Origin: Prevotella sp902465605
GTDB lineage: Bacteria; Bacteroidota; Bacteroidia; Bacteroidales; Bacteroidaceae
Length of the DNA stretch: 64,000 nucleotides
Direction: 5' to 3'
NCBI GenBank assembly: GCA_902465605.1
Contig: CABQNT010000012.1
Location: 38,088-102,087 of the forward strand
Each line of letters starts with the position of its first letter. Position 1 is the first letter of the stretch. The translations under genes were made by a program, and so were the position numbers. Positions 8,989 to 18,242 of this stretch are shown in pieces. The notes under the pieces are model-generated. The model was not told where the DNA came from. It did no database searches and saw nothing but the letters and a program-made list of their open reading frames with translations.

Positions 8989-9750
8989 ATGAGAAAAAAA
9001 ATCGTAGCAGGCAACTGGAAGATGAATCTGAACCTGCAAGAAGGTGTTGCTTTGGCAAAAGAAATCAATGAAGCATTAGTAGCTGAAAAGCCCAACTGCG
9101 GCGTTATCATCTGCACACCGTTCATTCACTTGGCATGTGTAGCAGACGTATTGGATAAAAACTTGGTGGGTTTGGGTGCAGAGAACTGTGCCGATAAGGA
9201 AAAAGGAGCCTACACAGGTGAGGTTTCTGCAGAGATGGTAAAGAGCACCGGAGCACAATATGTCATTCTTGGACACTCTGAAAGACGTCAATATTACAAG
9301 GAAACTCCAGAAATCTTGAAGGAGAAAGTGCAGTTGGCATTGAAGAATGGCCTGAAGGTTATCTTCTGCATTGGTGAGACTTTGGAAGAGCGCGAGGCCA
9401 ACAAGCAGAACGAAGTGGTGAAGGCAGAACTTGAAGGCTCTGTATTTAACCTTTCTGAAGAGGAATTCAAGAACATCATTATCGCCTACGAACCCATCTG
9501 GGCCATTGGTACTGGAAAGACTGCTACAGCCGATCAGGCAGAAGAGATTCATGCCTATATTCGTTCAATCGTTGCTGAAAAGTATGGTAACGAGGTGGCT
9601 CAGGACACCACTATCTTGTATGGAGGCAGCTGCAAAGCCAGCAATGCACCTGAATTGTTCGCTAAAGAAAACATCGATGGCGGTCTGATTGGCGGAGCAT
9701 CACTTAAATGTGCCGACTTCAAGGGCATCATTGACGCTTGGAAGAAATAA
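8989..9750 (+). CDS. tpiA: Triosephosphate isomerase
   Basis: Interconverts dihydroxyacetone phosphate and glyceraldehyde 3-phosphate in glycolysis and gluconeogenesis. It has the three family signatures: GNWKMN with the catalytic Lys at residue 11, GHSERR with the electrophilic His near 99, and AYEPIWAIGTGK with the catalytic Glu near 170. LYGGS and GGLIGGASL at the end bind the phosphate. Length 253 residues is normal. Only 4 bp separate it from the upstream DoxX-like gene, so they are cotranscribed. A strong stem-loop lies just after the stop. Confidence 0.98.
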   Translation: MRKKIVAGNWKMNLNLQEGVALAKEINEALVAEKPNCGVIICTPFIHLACVADVLDKNLVGLGAENCADKEKGAYTGEVSAEMVKSTGAQYVILGHSERRQYYKETPEILKEKVQLALKNGLKVIFCIGETLEEREANKQNEVVKAELEGSVFNLSEEEFKNIIIAYEPIWAIGTGKTATADQAEEIHAYIRSIVAEKYGNEVAQDTTILYGGSCKASNAPELFAKENIDGGLIGGASLKCADFKGIIDAWKK

Positions 9751-9760
9751 GACTCCACTC

Positions 9761-9813
9761 ATGTTGAGTGAGGCAAGGCCCATCCAATAGTGAGCCTTTG
9801 TTTCACTCAACAT
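9761..9813 (+). terminator. Stem-loop between tpiA and the SPOR gene
   Basis: ATGTTGAGTGA (9761-9771) and TCACTCAACAT (9803-9813) pair perfectly over 11 bp, with a further CAAGGC / GCCTTTG pairing inside. No long T run follows, so it could be a weak terminator, an attenuator or an mRNA-stabilising hairpin setting different levels for tpiA and the downstream genes. Confidence 0.5.
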
Positions 9814-9836
9814 ATTTGAATTAACACCAAAGAAAA

Positions 9837-10520
9837 ATGAAGAAATTCGTCACTTTATTCATCATCATCATTTGTTCAATAACATTTGCTGATGCACAGA
9901 CTTTCCTTGAGCATCTTCAGAAGAAGGAGCCAGGAAAAGCATCTGTCAAAGTTAGCCAGAGTAAGGATATCGACGAATTGGTTAACGGAAAAGCGAAAAC
10001 CGCTACAACACAGACCGGCAGGACTGATAACAAAGCGCAAGACGTAAAAAATGTCACATCAACAAAGAATCAAAACTCACCTGCAGTAACAACAAACCCA
10101 GCGGAGAAGAATGGTCAGAAACCTAAAGAGGGAGCTGAAACGAAACATGATTCCACGGCTAAACATGAAGATAAACGACTGCAAAACGAAGAAACTTCGA
10201 CCAATGAGATGGAGATTCCCACCATCGACATGCGCAAAAAAGTGATGCGTAAGGGGTATAAAATCAATGGATACCGTGTGCAAGTTTATGCTGGAGGCAA
10301 CTCGCGTGCCGACAGACAACGTGCGGAAGCGGCCAGAGACAAAATCAAACAGACGTTTCCTAATGAGCCGGTTTACGTCCATTTCTATTCTCCAAGATGG
10401 ATTTGCCGCGTAGGTAATTATCGAAGTTATGAAGAAGCGGCGCACATTCTCAAGCAAGTGAAAGGTCTTGGGTATAAACAAGCCAGCATTGTACGCGGCA
10501 AAATTACTGTACAATATTAA
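9837..10520 (+). CDS. Exported SPOR-domain protein
   Basis: A 227-residue protein with a cleavable signal peptide (through FADAQ), a long low-complexity linker rich in Lys, Thr, Asn and Gln (about residues 30-135), and a C-terminal SPOR domain (about 148-227: YRVQVYAGGNSRADRQRAE, then PRWICRVGNYRSYEEA). SPOR domains bind glycan strands denuded of stem peptides at the septum, so a periplasmic role in cell-wall division or remodelling is likely. It lies between tpiA and folE; folE starts 21 bp after its stop. Confidence 0.88.
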   Translation: MKKFVTLFIIIICSITFADAQTFLEHLQKKEPGKASVKVSQSKDIDELVNGKAKTATTQTGRTDNKAQDVKNVTSTKNQNSPAVTTNPAEKNGQKPKEGAETKHDSTAKHEDKRLQNEETSTNEMEIPTIDMRKKVMRKGYKINGYRVQVYAGGNSRADRQRAEAARDKIKQTFPNEPVYVHFYSPRWICRVGNYRSYEEAAHILKQVKGLGYKQASIVRGKITVQY

Positions 10521-10541
10521 ACAATAGGAACGAAGAAAGAC

Positions 10542-11135
10542 ATGAATTCAGATACTGAATTTCGTGAAGGTCTGGACGAACTGGCCTCACATTACGAAAA
10601 AATATTATCACTTCTCGGCGAAGACCCACAGCGCGAAGGCCTACAGAAGACTCCCATGCGCGTGGCAAAAGCCATGCAAGTGCTGACAAGAGGTTACGCA
10701 CAAGACGCCAAGCAAGTGCTTCTCGATGCGCTGTTTGATGAGAAATACAATCAAATGGTCATCGTCAAAGACATTGATTTCTTCTCCATGTGCGAGCACC
10801 ACATGCTGCCTTTTTATGGAAAAGTGCATGTAGCCTACATCCCCAACGGTCACATCACCGGATTAAGCAAAATAGCTCGCGTGGTAGACATATACAGTCA
10901 CCGTCTGCAAGTGCAAGAACGTCTGACGCAACAAATCGGAGATTGCATCCAAAGTGCACTCAAACCCTTGGGAGTGATGGTAGTGATTGAGGCCAAACAC
11001 ATGTGCATGCAGATGCGCGGAGTGGAAAAACAAAACTCTATCACCACCACGAGTGCATTCAGTGGTGCCTTCAATCAGGCTAAAACTCGTGAGGAGTTCA
11101 TGAATCTTCTGCGTGGGGAATCAAAGAGAATATAA
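10542..11135 (+). CDS. folE: GTP cyclohydrolase I
   Basis: Converts GTP to 7,8-dihydroneopterin triphosphate, the first step to tetrahydrofolate and related pterins. Zinc ligands are visible as CEHHMLPFYGKVHVAY and the later KHMCMQMRG Cys. The GLSKIARVVDIYSHRLQVQE and TTSAFSGAF segments are diagnostic of FolE1. Length 197 residues is normal for a bacterial enzyme. It closes the tpiA-SPOR-folE run. Confidence 0.97.
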   Translation: MNSDTEFREGLDELASHYEKILSLLGEDPQREGLQKTPMRVAKAMQVLTRGYAQDAKQVLLDALFDEKYNQMVIVKDIDFFSMCEHHMLPFYGKVHVAYIPNGHITGLSKIARVVDIYSHRLQVQERLTQQIGDCIQSALKPLGVMVVIEAKHMCMQMRGVEKQNSITTTSAFSGAFNQAKTREEFMNLLRGESKRI

Positions 11136-11294
11136 GCACATTCACACCTATCGTGTTTGGCATCTCGCATCCAACATTGCGCTATTTTCCTATCATCAAC
11201 AAGCAATTGAACGACAATTCGGCCATCTCAAAACCAACATAAGACGGCAACTTGAGGATTGCCAAACGCAATTATTTACGATCAAGCTAAGTAT

Positions 11295-12044
11295 ATGAAG
11301 TTTATCTCATGGAACGTTAACGGGCTGAGGGCCTGTGTGAAGAAGGATTTTGAAGCATCATTCCATCATTTGGACGCTGACTTTTTTTGCTTACAAGAAA
11401 CCAAAATGCAGGCAGGTCAATTGGACTTGCAGTTCGAAGGCTATCAATCGTACTGGAACTATGCCGACAAGAAAGGTTATTCGGGTACCGCCATCTACAC
11501 CAAACACACACCGCTGAACGTGACCTATGGCTTGGGAATAGAAGAACACGACCACGAAGGAAGGGTAATAACCATGGAGATGGAGGACTTTTTCCTCATC
11601 ACCGTTTATGTTCCCAACTCGCAAGATGAGCTTCGCCGACTTGACTATCGAATGCAATGGGAAGACGATTTCCGAGCTTACGTTATGCAGTTGGATGCCA
11701 TCAAACCAGTGATTATCTGCGGAGACCTGAACGTTGCTCATGAAGAAATTGACCTGAAGAACCCCAAGACCAATCGCCGCAATGCCGGTTTTACAGACGA
11801 AGAGCGTGAAAAGATGACCATTTTGCTTAACAATGGCTTTGTAGATACCTTTCGTCATCTCAATCCTGAGCAAGTAACCTACTCGTGGTGGTCGTACAGA
11901 TTTCGCGCAAGAGAAAAGAATGCCGGCTGGCGTATCGATTATTTTCTTATTTCAGAACGGCTCAAAGAACGACTCGTTGATGCTAAAATACATACAGAGA
12001 TTTTAGGAAGCGACCACTGTCCGGTGGAATTGGAGCTGCTGTAA
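11295..12044 (+). CDS. xth: Exodeoxyribonuclease III (AP endonuclease family)
   Basis: Exonuclease III-type enzyme that cleaves at abasic sites and trims 3' blocking groups in base excision repair. It begins MKFISWNVNGLRACV, has LQETKMQ with the metal-binding Glu near residue 35, CGDLNVAHEEIDL, and ends with the catalytic pair in WRIDYFLIS and LGSDHCPVELEL. Length 249 residues from the ATG at 11295; an upstream TTG at 11259 would add 12 residues before the conserved start and is rejected. It is preceded by a 160-bp gap with no recognisable feature. Confidence 0.96.
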   Translation: MKFISWNVNGLRACVKKDFEASFHHLDADFFCLQETKMQAGQLDLQFEGYQSYWNYADKKGYSGTAIYTKHTPLNVTYGLGIEEHDHEGRVITMEMEDFFLITVYVPNSQDELRRLDYRMQWEDDFRAYVMQLDAIKPVIICGDLNVAHEEIDLKNPKTNRRNAGFTDEEREKMTILLNNGFVDTFRHLNPEQVTYSWWSYRFRAREKNAGWRIDYFLISERLKERLVDAKIHTEILGSDHCPVELELL

Positions 12045-12167
12045 ATCCTCCCCACTCCTATCATTATCCAGATAAATACAACTATTCCATTCGAGCATAA
12101 ACCACAATGAATGGCTTCGGCAGACTGATTTTAACCTCTTAGAACAACTTTTTGTTGCCAGAAGTCA

Positions 12168-13013
12168 TTATTCATTGGATTTTAATGGAAGCAGGATATC
12201 AGTGATAGTCGTGCCGGATGCAAACGCATCCAAATCCACTTCTCGATTGATACCACTCACCCATCCATGCTGATCGCGTTGCCATATATAGTGCCGGTGC
12301 GCGCCCTTCACCACGGGAGCCTCATCACTATAACGGGCAATGAATAGGGGTAGCTTATCAAAACGGGGCGAAAGATGAGCATTATAGAAGCGACTATCGG
12401 CATAAAGTAGCGGATACGAACCGTAATGTTGCTTGATCAACCCTACAAAAACAGCCAAACTGTCCTGTATTTGACGCTTATTCCACCCTTTTACTCCCGA
12501 CCATTCCACATCAACCATCGGCAAAAGATGCTGAGATGTACTGTCAACTTGAGTGATAAAGTTGTTGAATTGAGAACGCATGGAACTGGAATAGGTCAAA
12601 AAATGATACGACCCAATCAACAGTCCCGCACACTTAGCTTCTCGTATATTGTACTGATAAAGTGTATCGACGTGCGTACTTCCCTCGGTAGCCTTGATGT
12701 ATACAAACTGAATGCACGTGTCGCTGGCCACCAAAGGCCAATCGATAGGTCCTTGGTGATGCGAAACATCGATACCATCATAATGATATTTGCTTCGGGG
12801 ATGAGGCAGCAATCCGCTTTGCCAAGCCGTAGTTTGCAGGCCTGAAAGAAAACTTCTGTACTGCTCTGGGAAAAAGATAACCACCGAACAGAACACAAAA
12901 AACAAAACAGACACCACAATAGCCATGGCCTTCAGCCTTCTCTTCCACCTTGAACCGTGGTGGTGATGGCGATGATGGTGGTGCCGATAGGAATGTGAAC
13001 GTTGGTTGGTCAT
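12168..13013 (-). CDS. Membrane-anchored GH25 muramidase with His-rich N-terminus
   Basis: Peptidoglycan hydrolase of glycoside hydrolase family 25 (1,4-beta-N-acetylmuramidase). A short cytoplasmic tail with nine His among residues 7-19 (HSYRHHHHRHHHHG) and then basic residues precedes one membrane helix (about 29-48). The GH25 barrel starts with YDGIDVSHHQGPIDW (catalytic-site Asp 82), continues with YIKATEG and SYHFLTY, and has MVDVEW with the Asp/Glu pair 168/170. It ends REVDLDAFASG. Length 281. The catalytic domain would face the periplasm. The His tail might bind metal but could equally be a drifted basic tail. Confidence 0.92.
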   Translation of the reverse strand: MTNQRSHSYRHHHHRHHHHGSRWKRRLKAMAIVVSVLFFVFCSVVIFFPEQYRSFLSGLQTTAWQSGLLPHPRSKYHYDGIDVSHHQGPIDWPLVASDTCIQFVYIKATEGSTHVDTLYQYNIREAKCAGLLIGSYHFLTYSSSMRSQFNNFITQVDSTSQHLLPMVDVEWSGVKGWNKRQIQDSLAVFVGLIKQHYGSYPLLYADSRFYNAHLSPRFDKLPLFIARYSDEAPVVKGAHRHYIWQRDQHGWVSGINREVDLDAFASGTTITDILLPLKSNE

Positions 13014-13138
13014 GATTTAAACAGCTATGGATTGGCACATTTTTTTAAAGACATATCAATTCATAGGACAAGCCATCTGGCATCAATCCACCAGTCCATG
13101 CACATCCAACACAGGCTACAAGAAGGGCGATACATCTA

Positions 13139-13645
13139 CTATTGTTCATTTTTATCCTTGATAACAAGTTTTCCTCTGAACAAAATTTGCTCACGTTTCT
13201 GCGCCCTTACCAGCAGGTTAACCTGTCCATTATCAAAAATTTCCATCATATACGCATAACAATCTTCATCGTTTTCTACATAGATGTCCATTTTTGTCAA
13301 CCCTTTTTTAGGGCTACTAACAGCATAATCCTGAATAGGAGCCTCGAACACCAAAGCCTTTCCGCCCCCGTATGGGATGTTGTAGGCACGCCCATAGTAG
13401 GGAAGATAAGAATAAAGCGTGTCGCCAGACAGGCGGATGTCATACCCGTAGTCCAGATGTTTCATACCCGCACGGAAAGGAATGACATAATTAATTTCCA
13501 CTGCCATCTTTTTATTTTCAATGGCTTCGTGAACCTTTTGCGCCGTCCAAGCCAACTTCACATCCTTCTGCTGTGGTGTCAAACGGCTTGATGAGCATCC
13601 CACCAGAAGAGCAAACACACTACATAAAAGGAACTCATTTCTCAT
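13139..13645 (-). CDS. DUF4251 lipoprotein
   Basis: A 168-residue lipoprotein: signal MRNEFLLCSVFALLVGCSSS with the modified Cys at about residue 17, then a helix and a beta-rich domain containing DIRLSGDTLYSYLPYYGRA and YNIPYGGGKALVFEAPI. This matches the DUF4251 family of Bacteroidota, which has no known activity. It lies about 70 bp after the end of the secreted endonuclease gene on the same strand and may be read with it or singly. Confidence 0.85.
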   Translation of the reverse strand: MRNEFLLCSVFALLVGCSSSRLTPQQKDVKLAWTAQKVHEAIENKKMAVEINYVIPFRAGMKHLDYGYDIRLSGDTLYSYLPYYGRAYNIPYGGGKALVFEAPIQDYAVSSPKKGLTKMDIYVENDEDCYAYMMEIFDNGQVNLLVRAQKREQILFRGKLVIKDKNEQ

Positions 13646-13718
13646 GTCAATCTCCTAATTATCTGCTAAGATACATTTTTTTCAGCAGTATCACACCATT
13701 TGTCCCAACTAAATACCG

Positions 13719-15269
13719 TTATCTCTTGAGATGTTTTCTGCCATGTTGAATCACCACTCCTTTGTAATTTTCCTGCACCCGGTGCCCAAACAAATCAAAC
13801 ATCGGTGCCGCTGGGTCCAGTTTATTCCAATCGGTAATTACTCGGGAGATGCCCGTAGGCACACTTCCCGTAATTTTTAAATTCCTGATTTCCCATGTTG
13901 GCGCACAGGAAGTGGTACTCTTGTAGGCAAAAGCCACTTGTATTTTCTTGCCAGCATAGGCACTCAAGTTGATGGGGTTGGTCTGTACAAACGTCCAATT
14001 TTCAAGCCCGGGGATTTCAATATTCAAGTTCGTCCAGGTCGATTGTCCTACCTCTCGAGCCATCACAGACAAGAATTCTCCTCCCCTATTTCTGTAATTC
14101 TTAAGAAAGTTGCAGGCCTGTTTAAAACTCATTTGTACTTTATCATACGCAGTCAAATCGATGACAGGCGATACCAACCAGCTTTCAGCTGCCTTGTTTG
14201 AACGATTGACATAGGCAGATGCCTTCATACACTGCACGTAGTCATTCGCATATTTAGACCAAACGCAAGATATGCCGTTAGACAATTGCTTGTTCTCGAC
14301 AGTGAACTTCCCTTTACCCGATGCAAACGACTCATTGAAAACCACACCATCCACACCCGGTTGGGGTGTTGGATCGGGTGTAGGATCAGGCACCACAACG
14401 CTACCACCAGTGCGGTAATGGTCATAACTAAATGCTACATTCACAGAATCACCCCAGATATAATCCTCCAAACCAGGATAATCAACAAACGGATTTCTGT
14501 TGCCTTGAGCTTTTGCCACCGCCTCATTGCGCTTGATCTCCTTGTCACTCACGGGGTCATTCTTCGCCCAACGCAGCAGCATGTCCATCTGCCACTTGAC
14601 CAACGGCTTGTAGGCATTTCCCGTAAAAATGTTAGTACCCCCTTTCGCACTCGACCATTTTGACACAGTACTTTCATAACAAGTAACCATGTAGAAATAG
14701 ATTCGAGCCAAATCGCCCTTGTATTCATCGTTGGGTTCAAACACAGTTCCACCGTAACCAGGCAACGTACATCTTCCACGTTTGCTGAATCCGTTGTTCG
14801 ACTGGTACGTTTCACCCTTGGTTTCGCCATAAGGAAAATTGCTTCTTCGACTGTTCACATAGCCATCCGAGGGCAGGATGTGATGAGCGTCATACACCAT
14901 CGGCTTGGCTTCAAAGAACCAACTCTGAGGCACCGTGTGCTCTCGGTTGTAGCCGTCGCCTTCACCTGAATACCTATGTCCTTGCGCACTACTGCCAATG
15001 ACATAATTGGTGGTGTTGGAATAAATATCGTAAAGTTTGCCGTCAGCACGCCGATCGGACGTATGGTAAATCGCCCACAGACCATCGTAAGAACCGTGAA
15101 TGGTACCCGAAATGACGTGAAAAAAGGCTGTCTTCAACGCAGCACCCGTTTTTCCATTCGTACGTTCGTAATAGGTTCCCGTGTCGTTAGGACCTTGGGC
15201 CCACAAAGTGGCGGTTCCTAACATGAGCGTTGACAAGAAGATATGTCGTAGATTAGATGATTTCAGCAT
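13719..15269 (-). CDS. Secreted endonuclease I-family nuclease with C-terminal accessory domain
   Basis: Extracellular or periplasmic nuclease. Signal peptide through TATLWAQG, then an endonuclease I (EndA/NucM) domain with GYNREHTVPQSWF (catalytic His 111) and DAHHILPSDGYVNSRRSNFPYG. After a Pro-rich linker (VPDPTPDPTPQPG) comes a jelly-roll, MAM-like module (about 330-480: SWLVSPVIDLTAYDKVQMSF). The end is a compact MFDLFGHRVQ...IQHGRKHLKR tail resembling sorting-type tails of Bacteroidota secreted proteins. The ATG at 15269 is used because the upstream TTG is inside the -7 box TAAATTTG (15304-15297). Length 516. Probably digests extracellular DNA for nutrients. Confidence 0.9.
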   Translation of the reverse strand: MLKSSNLRHIFLSTLMLGTATLWAQGPNDTGTYYERTNGKTGAALKTAFFHVISGTIHGSYDGLWAIYHTSDRRADGKLYDIYSNTTNYVIGSSAQGHRYSGEGDGYNREHTVPQSWFFEAKPMVYDAHHILPSDGYVNSRRSNFPYGETKGETYQSNNGFSKRGRCTLPGYGGTVFEPNDEYKGDLARIYFYMVTCYESTVSKWSSAKGGTNIFTGNAYKPLVKWQMDMLLRWAKNDPVSDKEIKRNEAVAKAQGNRNPFVDYPGLEDYIWGDSVNVAFSYDHYRTGGSVVVPDPTPDPTPQPGVDGVVFNESFASGKGKFTVENKQLSNGISCVWSKYANDYVQCMKASAYVNRSNKAAESWLVSPVIDLTAYDKVQMSFKQACNFLKNYRNRGGEFLSVMAREVGQSTWTNLNIEIPGLENWTFVQTNPINLSAYAGKKIQVAFAYKSTTSCAPTWEIRNLKITGSVPTGISRVITDWNKLDPAAPMFDLFGHRVQENYKGVVIQHGRKHLKR

Positions 15270-15296
15270 AAAAAATAATTTGAATGTGATTGTTTG

Positions 15297-15304
15297 CAAA
15301 TTTA
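15297..15304 (-). promoter_or_regulatory. -7 box of the endonuclease gene
   Basis: TAAATTTG followed by CA on the minus strand, about 28 bp before the ATG at 15269. Confidence 0.55.
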
Positions 15305-15579
15305 CAAAACAATCTTGTTTATCAATATAAATTTACAAGAAAAGTCGCTCTCACTACAAGATCCAATGCTTATGCGATAACAAATGTAGCCTATTTTGAA
15401 TCAGTCATAAGAATAATGTAGGGACGCACGACCAGTCTGTCAGCAAATCCAATAGCCACCTGCTATATTTTTTTCATTGTCAGTCAACCTCGCAACAATC
15501 AATGGCCATACTGAATGCAACACCATTATTCATCAAAACAAAATGCTATGAACCACATCACGACCTTGTAAATGTTGAA

Positions 15580-15970
15580 AATTTTACCCGAAAAACGGGC
15601 CTAAAACAGCTCATCAATGTTGATCATCTAGAAAAAAATGATAGGCACGCAGGGTGCAAATCGAATGATTGGTGGGTCAGAAAAATCTATTTTTACCAAT
15701 AAAGTAATGGTTTCATGCCCACAGATGCATCTTATTGGTCGCCAATAGGCATGGGTTAACAGGACAAAAGCATGATAATTGCACCCCTAAAGCATTGCTT
15801 TTGGCTTAAAAGTGCATGAAAAAAAGTGGCATAGAAACAATCATATCTGTAACCAATTGTATCAAAACCACTTACAAAACCTTCGCATGCTAACCGTATT
15901 TGCAACGACTGAAAAGGTTGTTGGGAAATACGCCAAATATGAAGAGGTTCGTTGTCAAGAAAATTCACCA
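15580..15970 (+). repeat. Dispersed intergenic repeat, copy 2
   Basis: The 800-bp gap between the endonuclease promoter and the stop of the transporter gene at 16092 is largely occupied by this copy. In order it shows ATCTAGAAAAAAATGATAGG, GGGTGCAAA, TTGGTCGCCAATAGGCATGG, GACAAAAGCATGATAATTGC, ACCCCTAAAGCATTGCTTTT and a terminal CGTATTTGC ... AAATACGCCAAATATGAAG arm pair (degenerate here), ending GTTGTCAAGAAAATTCA. The same blocks in the same order recur in copies 3-5. No protein gene is supported in the gap. Confidence 0.75.
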
Positions 15971-16091
15971 TTGTTGAGCATCGTAGTTTCCACACACAAC
16001 CTTTCAAACCCATTTGCCCATGCTGTTGTCAAAACAATAAAATTGGGCGTTAGGAGGGTTAAACATGCCTCATGAAAAGCATGCAGAGTCT

Positions 16092-17924
16092 TTAGAACGG
16101 GAACAGCAAGGGCAGCACAAAAGTCATCACCAAACCGATGAGCAACTGAAGAGGCAAGCCTACCTTGATATAGTCCATGAACTGGTATTGGCCAGCCTTC
16201 ATCACCAGCGCATTGGGTGGCGTGGAGAAAGGCGATGCGAAACACATGCTGGCACCCAACGTCACGGCAAAAAGGAATGCGTATGGGCTTACTCCTACCT
16301 GTGAGGCCGCCGACATAGCGATGGGTGCCATGAGTACGGCCGTAGCGGTGTTGCTGATGAACATGGTTAAGAGTGTGGTAGTGTAATAAACCCCTGCCAG
16401 CAGCACCATGGGACCCATGTTACCCAAGGCATTGACCAGCGAGCTGGATATAAGAGTCGAAACACCCGTCTTCTCCAAGGCAATGGACATGGGCATCATG
16501 GCAGCGATGAGCACGATGCTCTCCCACTTGATGGTTTTGTAGGCCGCCTCGACATTTCGGAAACAACCTGTGAGCACCATAAGCAATCCCGCCACGATGA
16601 CCGCAGTAACCGGTTCAACGGGAATAAAGTCGAATACCATCATGCACACCATCAGCAACATGATGAGCGCAGCAACGGGTGCCTTGTAGTTGAGCGTTAC
16701 CTTGCTGGCTTGTTCAATGGGCCTGCCCAACACCACCCAGTCGCTTTCAGCCATGTCCAACTTGTCGATGTTGCTCCACAAGCCTTGCACCAGCAGCACA
16801 TCGCCAGCCAATAACTTCTGATCGGAGAGGTTCTTCAGCATATAATCGCCATGGCGGCGGATTCCCACCACATTGATGTTGTACTGTTCGCCAATGCCCG
16901 AATCCTTAAGCCGTATGCCGTTGATGCGTGAATTGGGCATCAATACCAGCTCGGCCATACCAATGTCATAGAAGTCAACCGAACTGTCATCGAGCTTAGC
17001 CAACCCATTTTCTGCAGCAAAGGCTTCCATCTTGTCGGTGTCACCTGCAAGGTACAGCAGGTTACCAACGCGCAGCACGGTAGATGGCTTTGGCATATTT
17101 TGCTTAACCTGCCGCATAATGCGATTGGTATTGGTTAGTTCTTTCCTGATTTCGATAATCGACAGGCCATGCCTGTTGCGCAGGTCGAGCTGGGCTACCG
17201 TCTTTCCCACCAGTGGCGAATGACTGCCAATGCGGTAGGCCTCCGTATAGCTTTGCAACTGATATTCGGACACCAGTTCGTCCATGCTCTTGCTCTTGGA
17301 CTTCCTGCGCCTTCCTTCTTTCTTTTCCTTGCCAAGGAATATACGGCTCAGCGGCAACAGCACTATGATACCTAAGGTAATACATACGATGCCAACGGGA
17401 AAGAACGAGAAGAACGACAATGGTTCAAAACCTGCGTCGGTGAGTGCTTCCTGAATGACAAGGTTAGGCGGCGTACCAATAAGTGTGAGCATTCCGCCCA
17501 GACTACTGGCAAAGGCCAGTGGCATAAGCAGCTTGCCGGGACTGGTATTCGATTGTGCCGCCATGCTCACCACGATGGGCATCATCAGCGCCACCGTGCC
17601 AGTGTTGCTGACAAAGGCGCCGATGAAAGAAGTGGTGAGAATGACCAACAGGAAGAGTTTGATGTCATTGCCCTTGGATAAGCGTATGATGCGCTGGCTG
17701 GCAGCCTTGGCCAATCCTGTTTGCAGAATGGCACCGCCCACCACAAACAAGCCAATCATCATGATGACTACCTTGGAAGAAAAGCCAGAGAGGGCCTCTT
17801 CAGGCGTTAGAATACCAGCCAAAAGCAATACTGACAGGGCGCACAAGGCCACAATATCAGCACGCAGACGACCAACGACAAACATGATGACTGTAACAAG
17901 AAGTACAATGAGTGTAAGAATCAT
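16092..17924 (-). CDS. SLC13/DASS-type permease with two TrkA-C (RCK_C) domains
   Basis: A 610-residue integral membrane transporter of the ArsB/NhaD/DASS superfamily. Two membrane halves flank a cytoplasmic insert (about 200-390) with two RCK_C modules, one around HSPLVGKTVAQLDLRNRHG and the other around NSRINGIRLKDSGIGEQY ... LLAGDVLLVQG. Each half has a conserved re-entrant motif: FVSNTGTVALMMP and IGTPPNLV in the first, FISNTATAVLMAP and FSTPPNALV in the second. The RCK_C modules suggest ligand gating. Substrate (sulfate, carboxylate or other anion) cannot be told. The ATG at 17924 (MILTLIVLL) is chosen because longer frames start upstream of the -7 box TATATTTG at 18003-17996. Confidence 0.9.
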   Translation of the reverse strand: MILTLIVLLVTVIMFVVGRLRADIVALCALSVLLLAGILTPEEALSGFSSKVVIMMIGLFVVGGAILQTGLAKAASQRIIRLSKGNDIKLFLLVILTTSFIGAFVSNTGTVALMMPIVVSMAAQSNTSPGKLLMPLAFASSLGGMLTLIGTPPNLVIQEALTDAGFEPLSFFSFFPVGIVCITLGIIVLLPLSRIFLGKEKKEGRRRKSKSKSMDELVSEYQLQSYTEAYRIGSHSPLVGKTVAQLDLRNRHGLSIIEIRKELTNTNRIMRQVKQNMPKPSTVLRVGNLLYLAGDTDKMEAFAAENGLAKLDDSSVDFYDIGMAELVLMPNSRINGIRLKDSGIGEQYNINVVGIRRHGDYMLKNLSDQKLLAGDVLLVQGLWSNIDKLDMAESDWVVLGRPIEQASKVTLNYKAPVAALIMLLMVCMMVFDFIPVEPVTAVIVAGLLMVLTGCFRNVEAAYKTIKWESIVLIAAMMPMSIALEKTGVSTLISSSLVNALGNMGPMVLLAGVYYTTTLLTMFISNTATAVLMAPIAMSAASQVGVSPYAFLFAVTLGASMCFASPFSTPPNALVMKAGQYQFMDYIKVGLPLQLLIGLVMTFVLPLLFPF

Positions 17925-17995
17925 ATTAAAATAAAATATATTTCTGGTTGTAAATAAAATAGCGTGAACAATGGTTATTTCATGATAACCACTTG

Positions 17996-18003
17996 CAAAT
18001 ATA
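17996..18003 (-). promoter_or_regulatory. -7 box of the SLC13 permease gene
   Basis: TATATTTG followed by CA on the minus strand, 72 bp upstream of the chosen ATG at 17924. The 318-bp gap to the next gene holds this and a divergent promoter; nothing else stands out. Confidence 0.55.
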
Positions 18004-18155
18004 CGAAAAATAAATGACAATCAGGCTGACATGTACAGGAAATGACAACTACGATACATGGAAGCATGTTTTCATGGCATGAGTTATTCATGACATTCGT
18101 ATGAGGAAGAAGCGCTTTTCTTGCTCAATCAGACATATAATTTAATAATTTTATG

Positions 18156-18163
18156 TAAGTTTG
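18156..18163 (+). promoter_or_regulatory. -7 box of the K+/H+ antiporter gene
   Basis: TAAGTTTG followed by CA, giving a leader of about 75 nt before the ATG at 18243. Confidence 0.55.
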
Positions 18164-18242
18164 CAAATGATAAATGGAATCACCAAGGCCGGTGAAGTTG
18201 TTCACAAGATGACATACATTTAAACTATTTGCTTAACACGCT

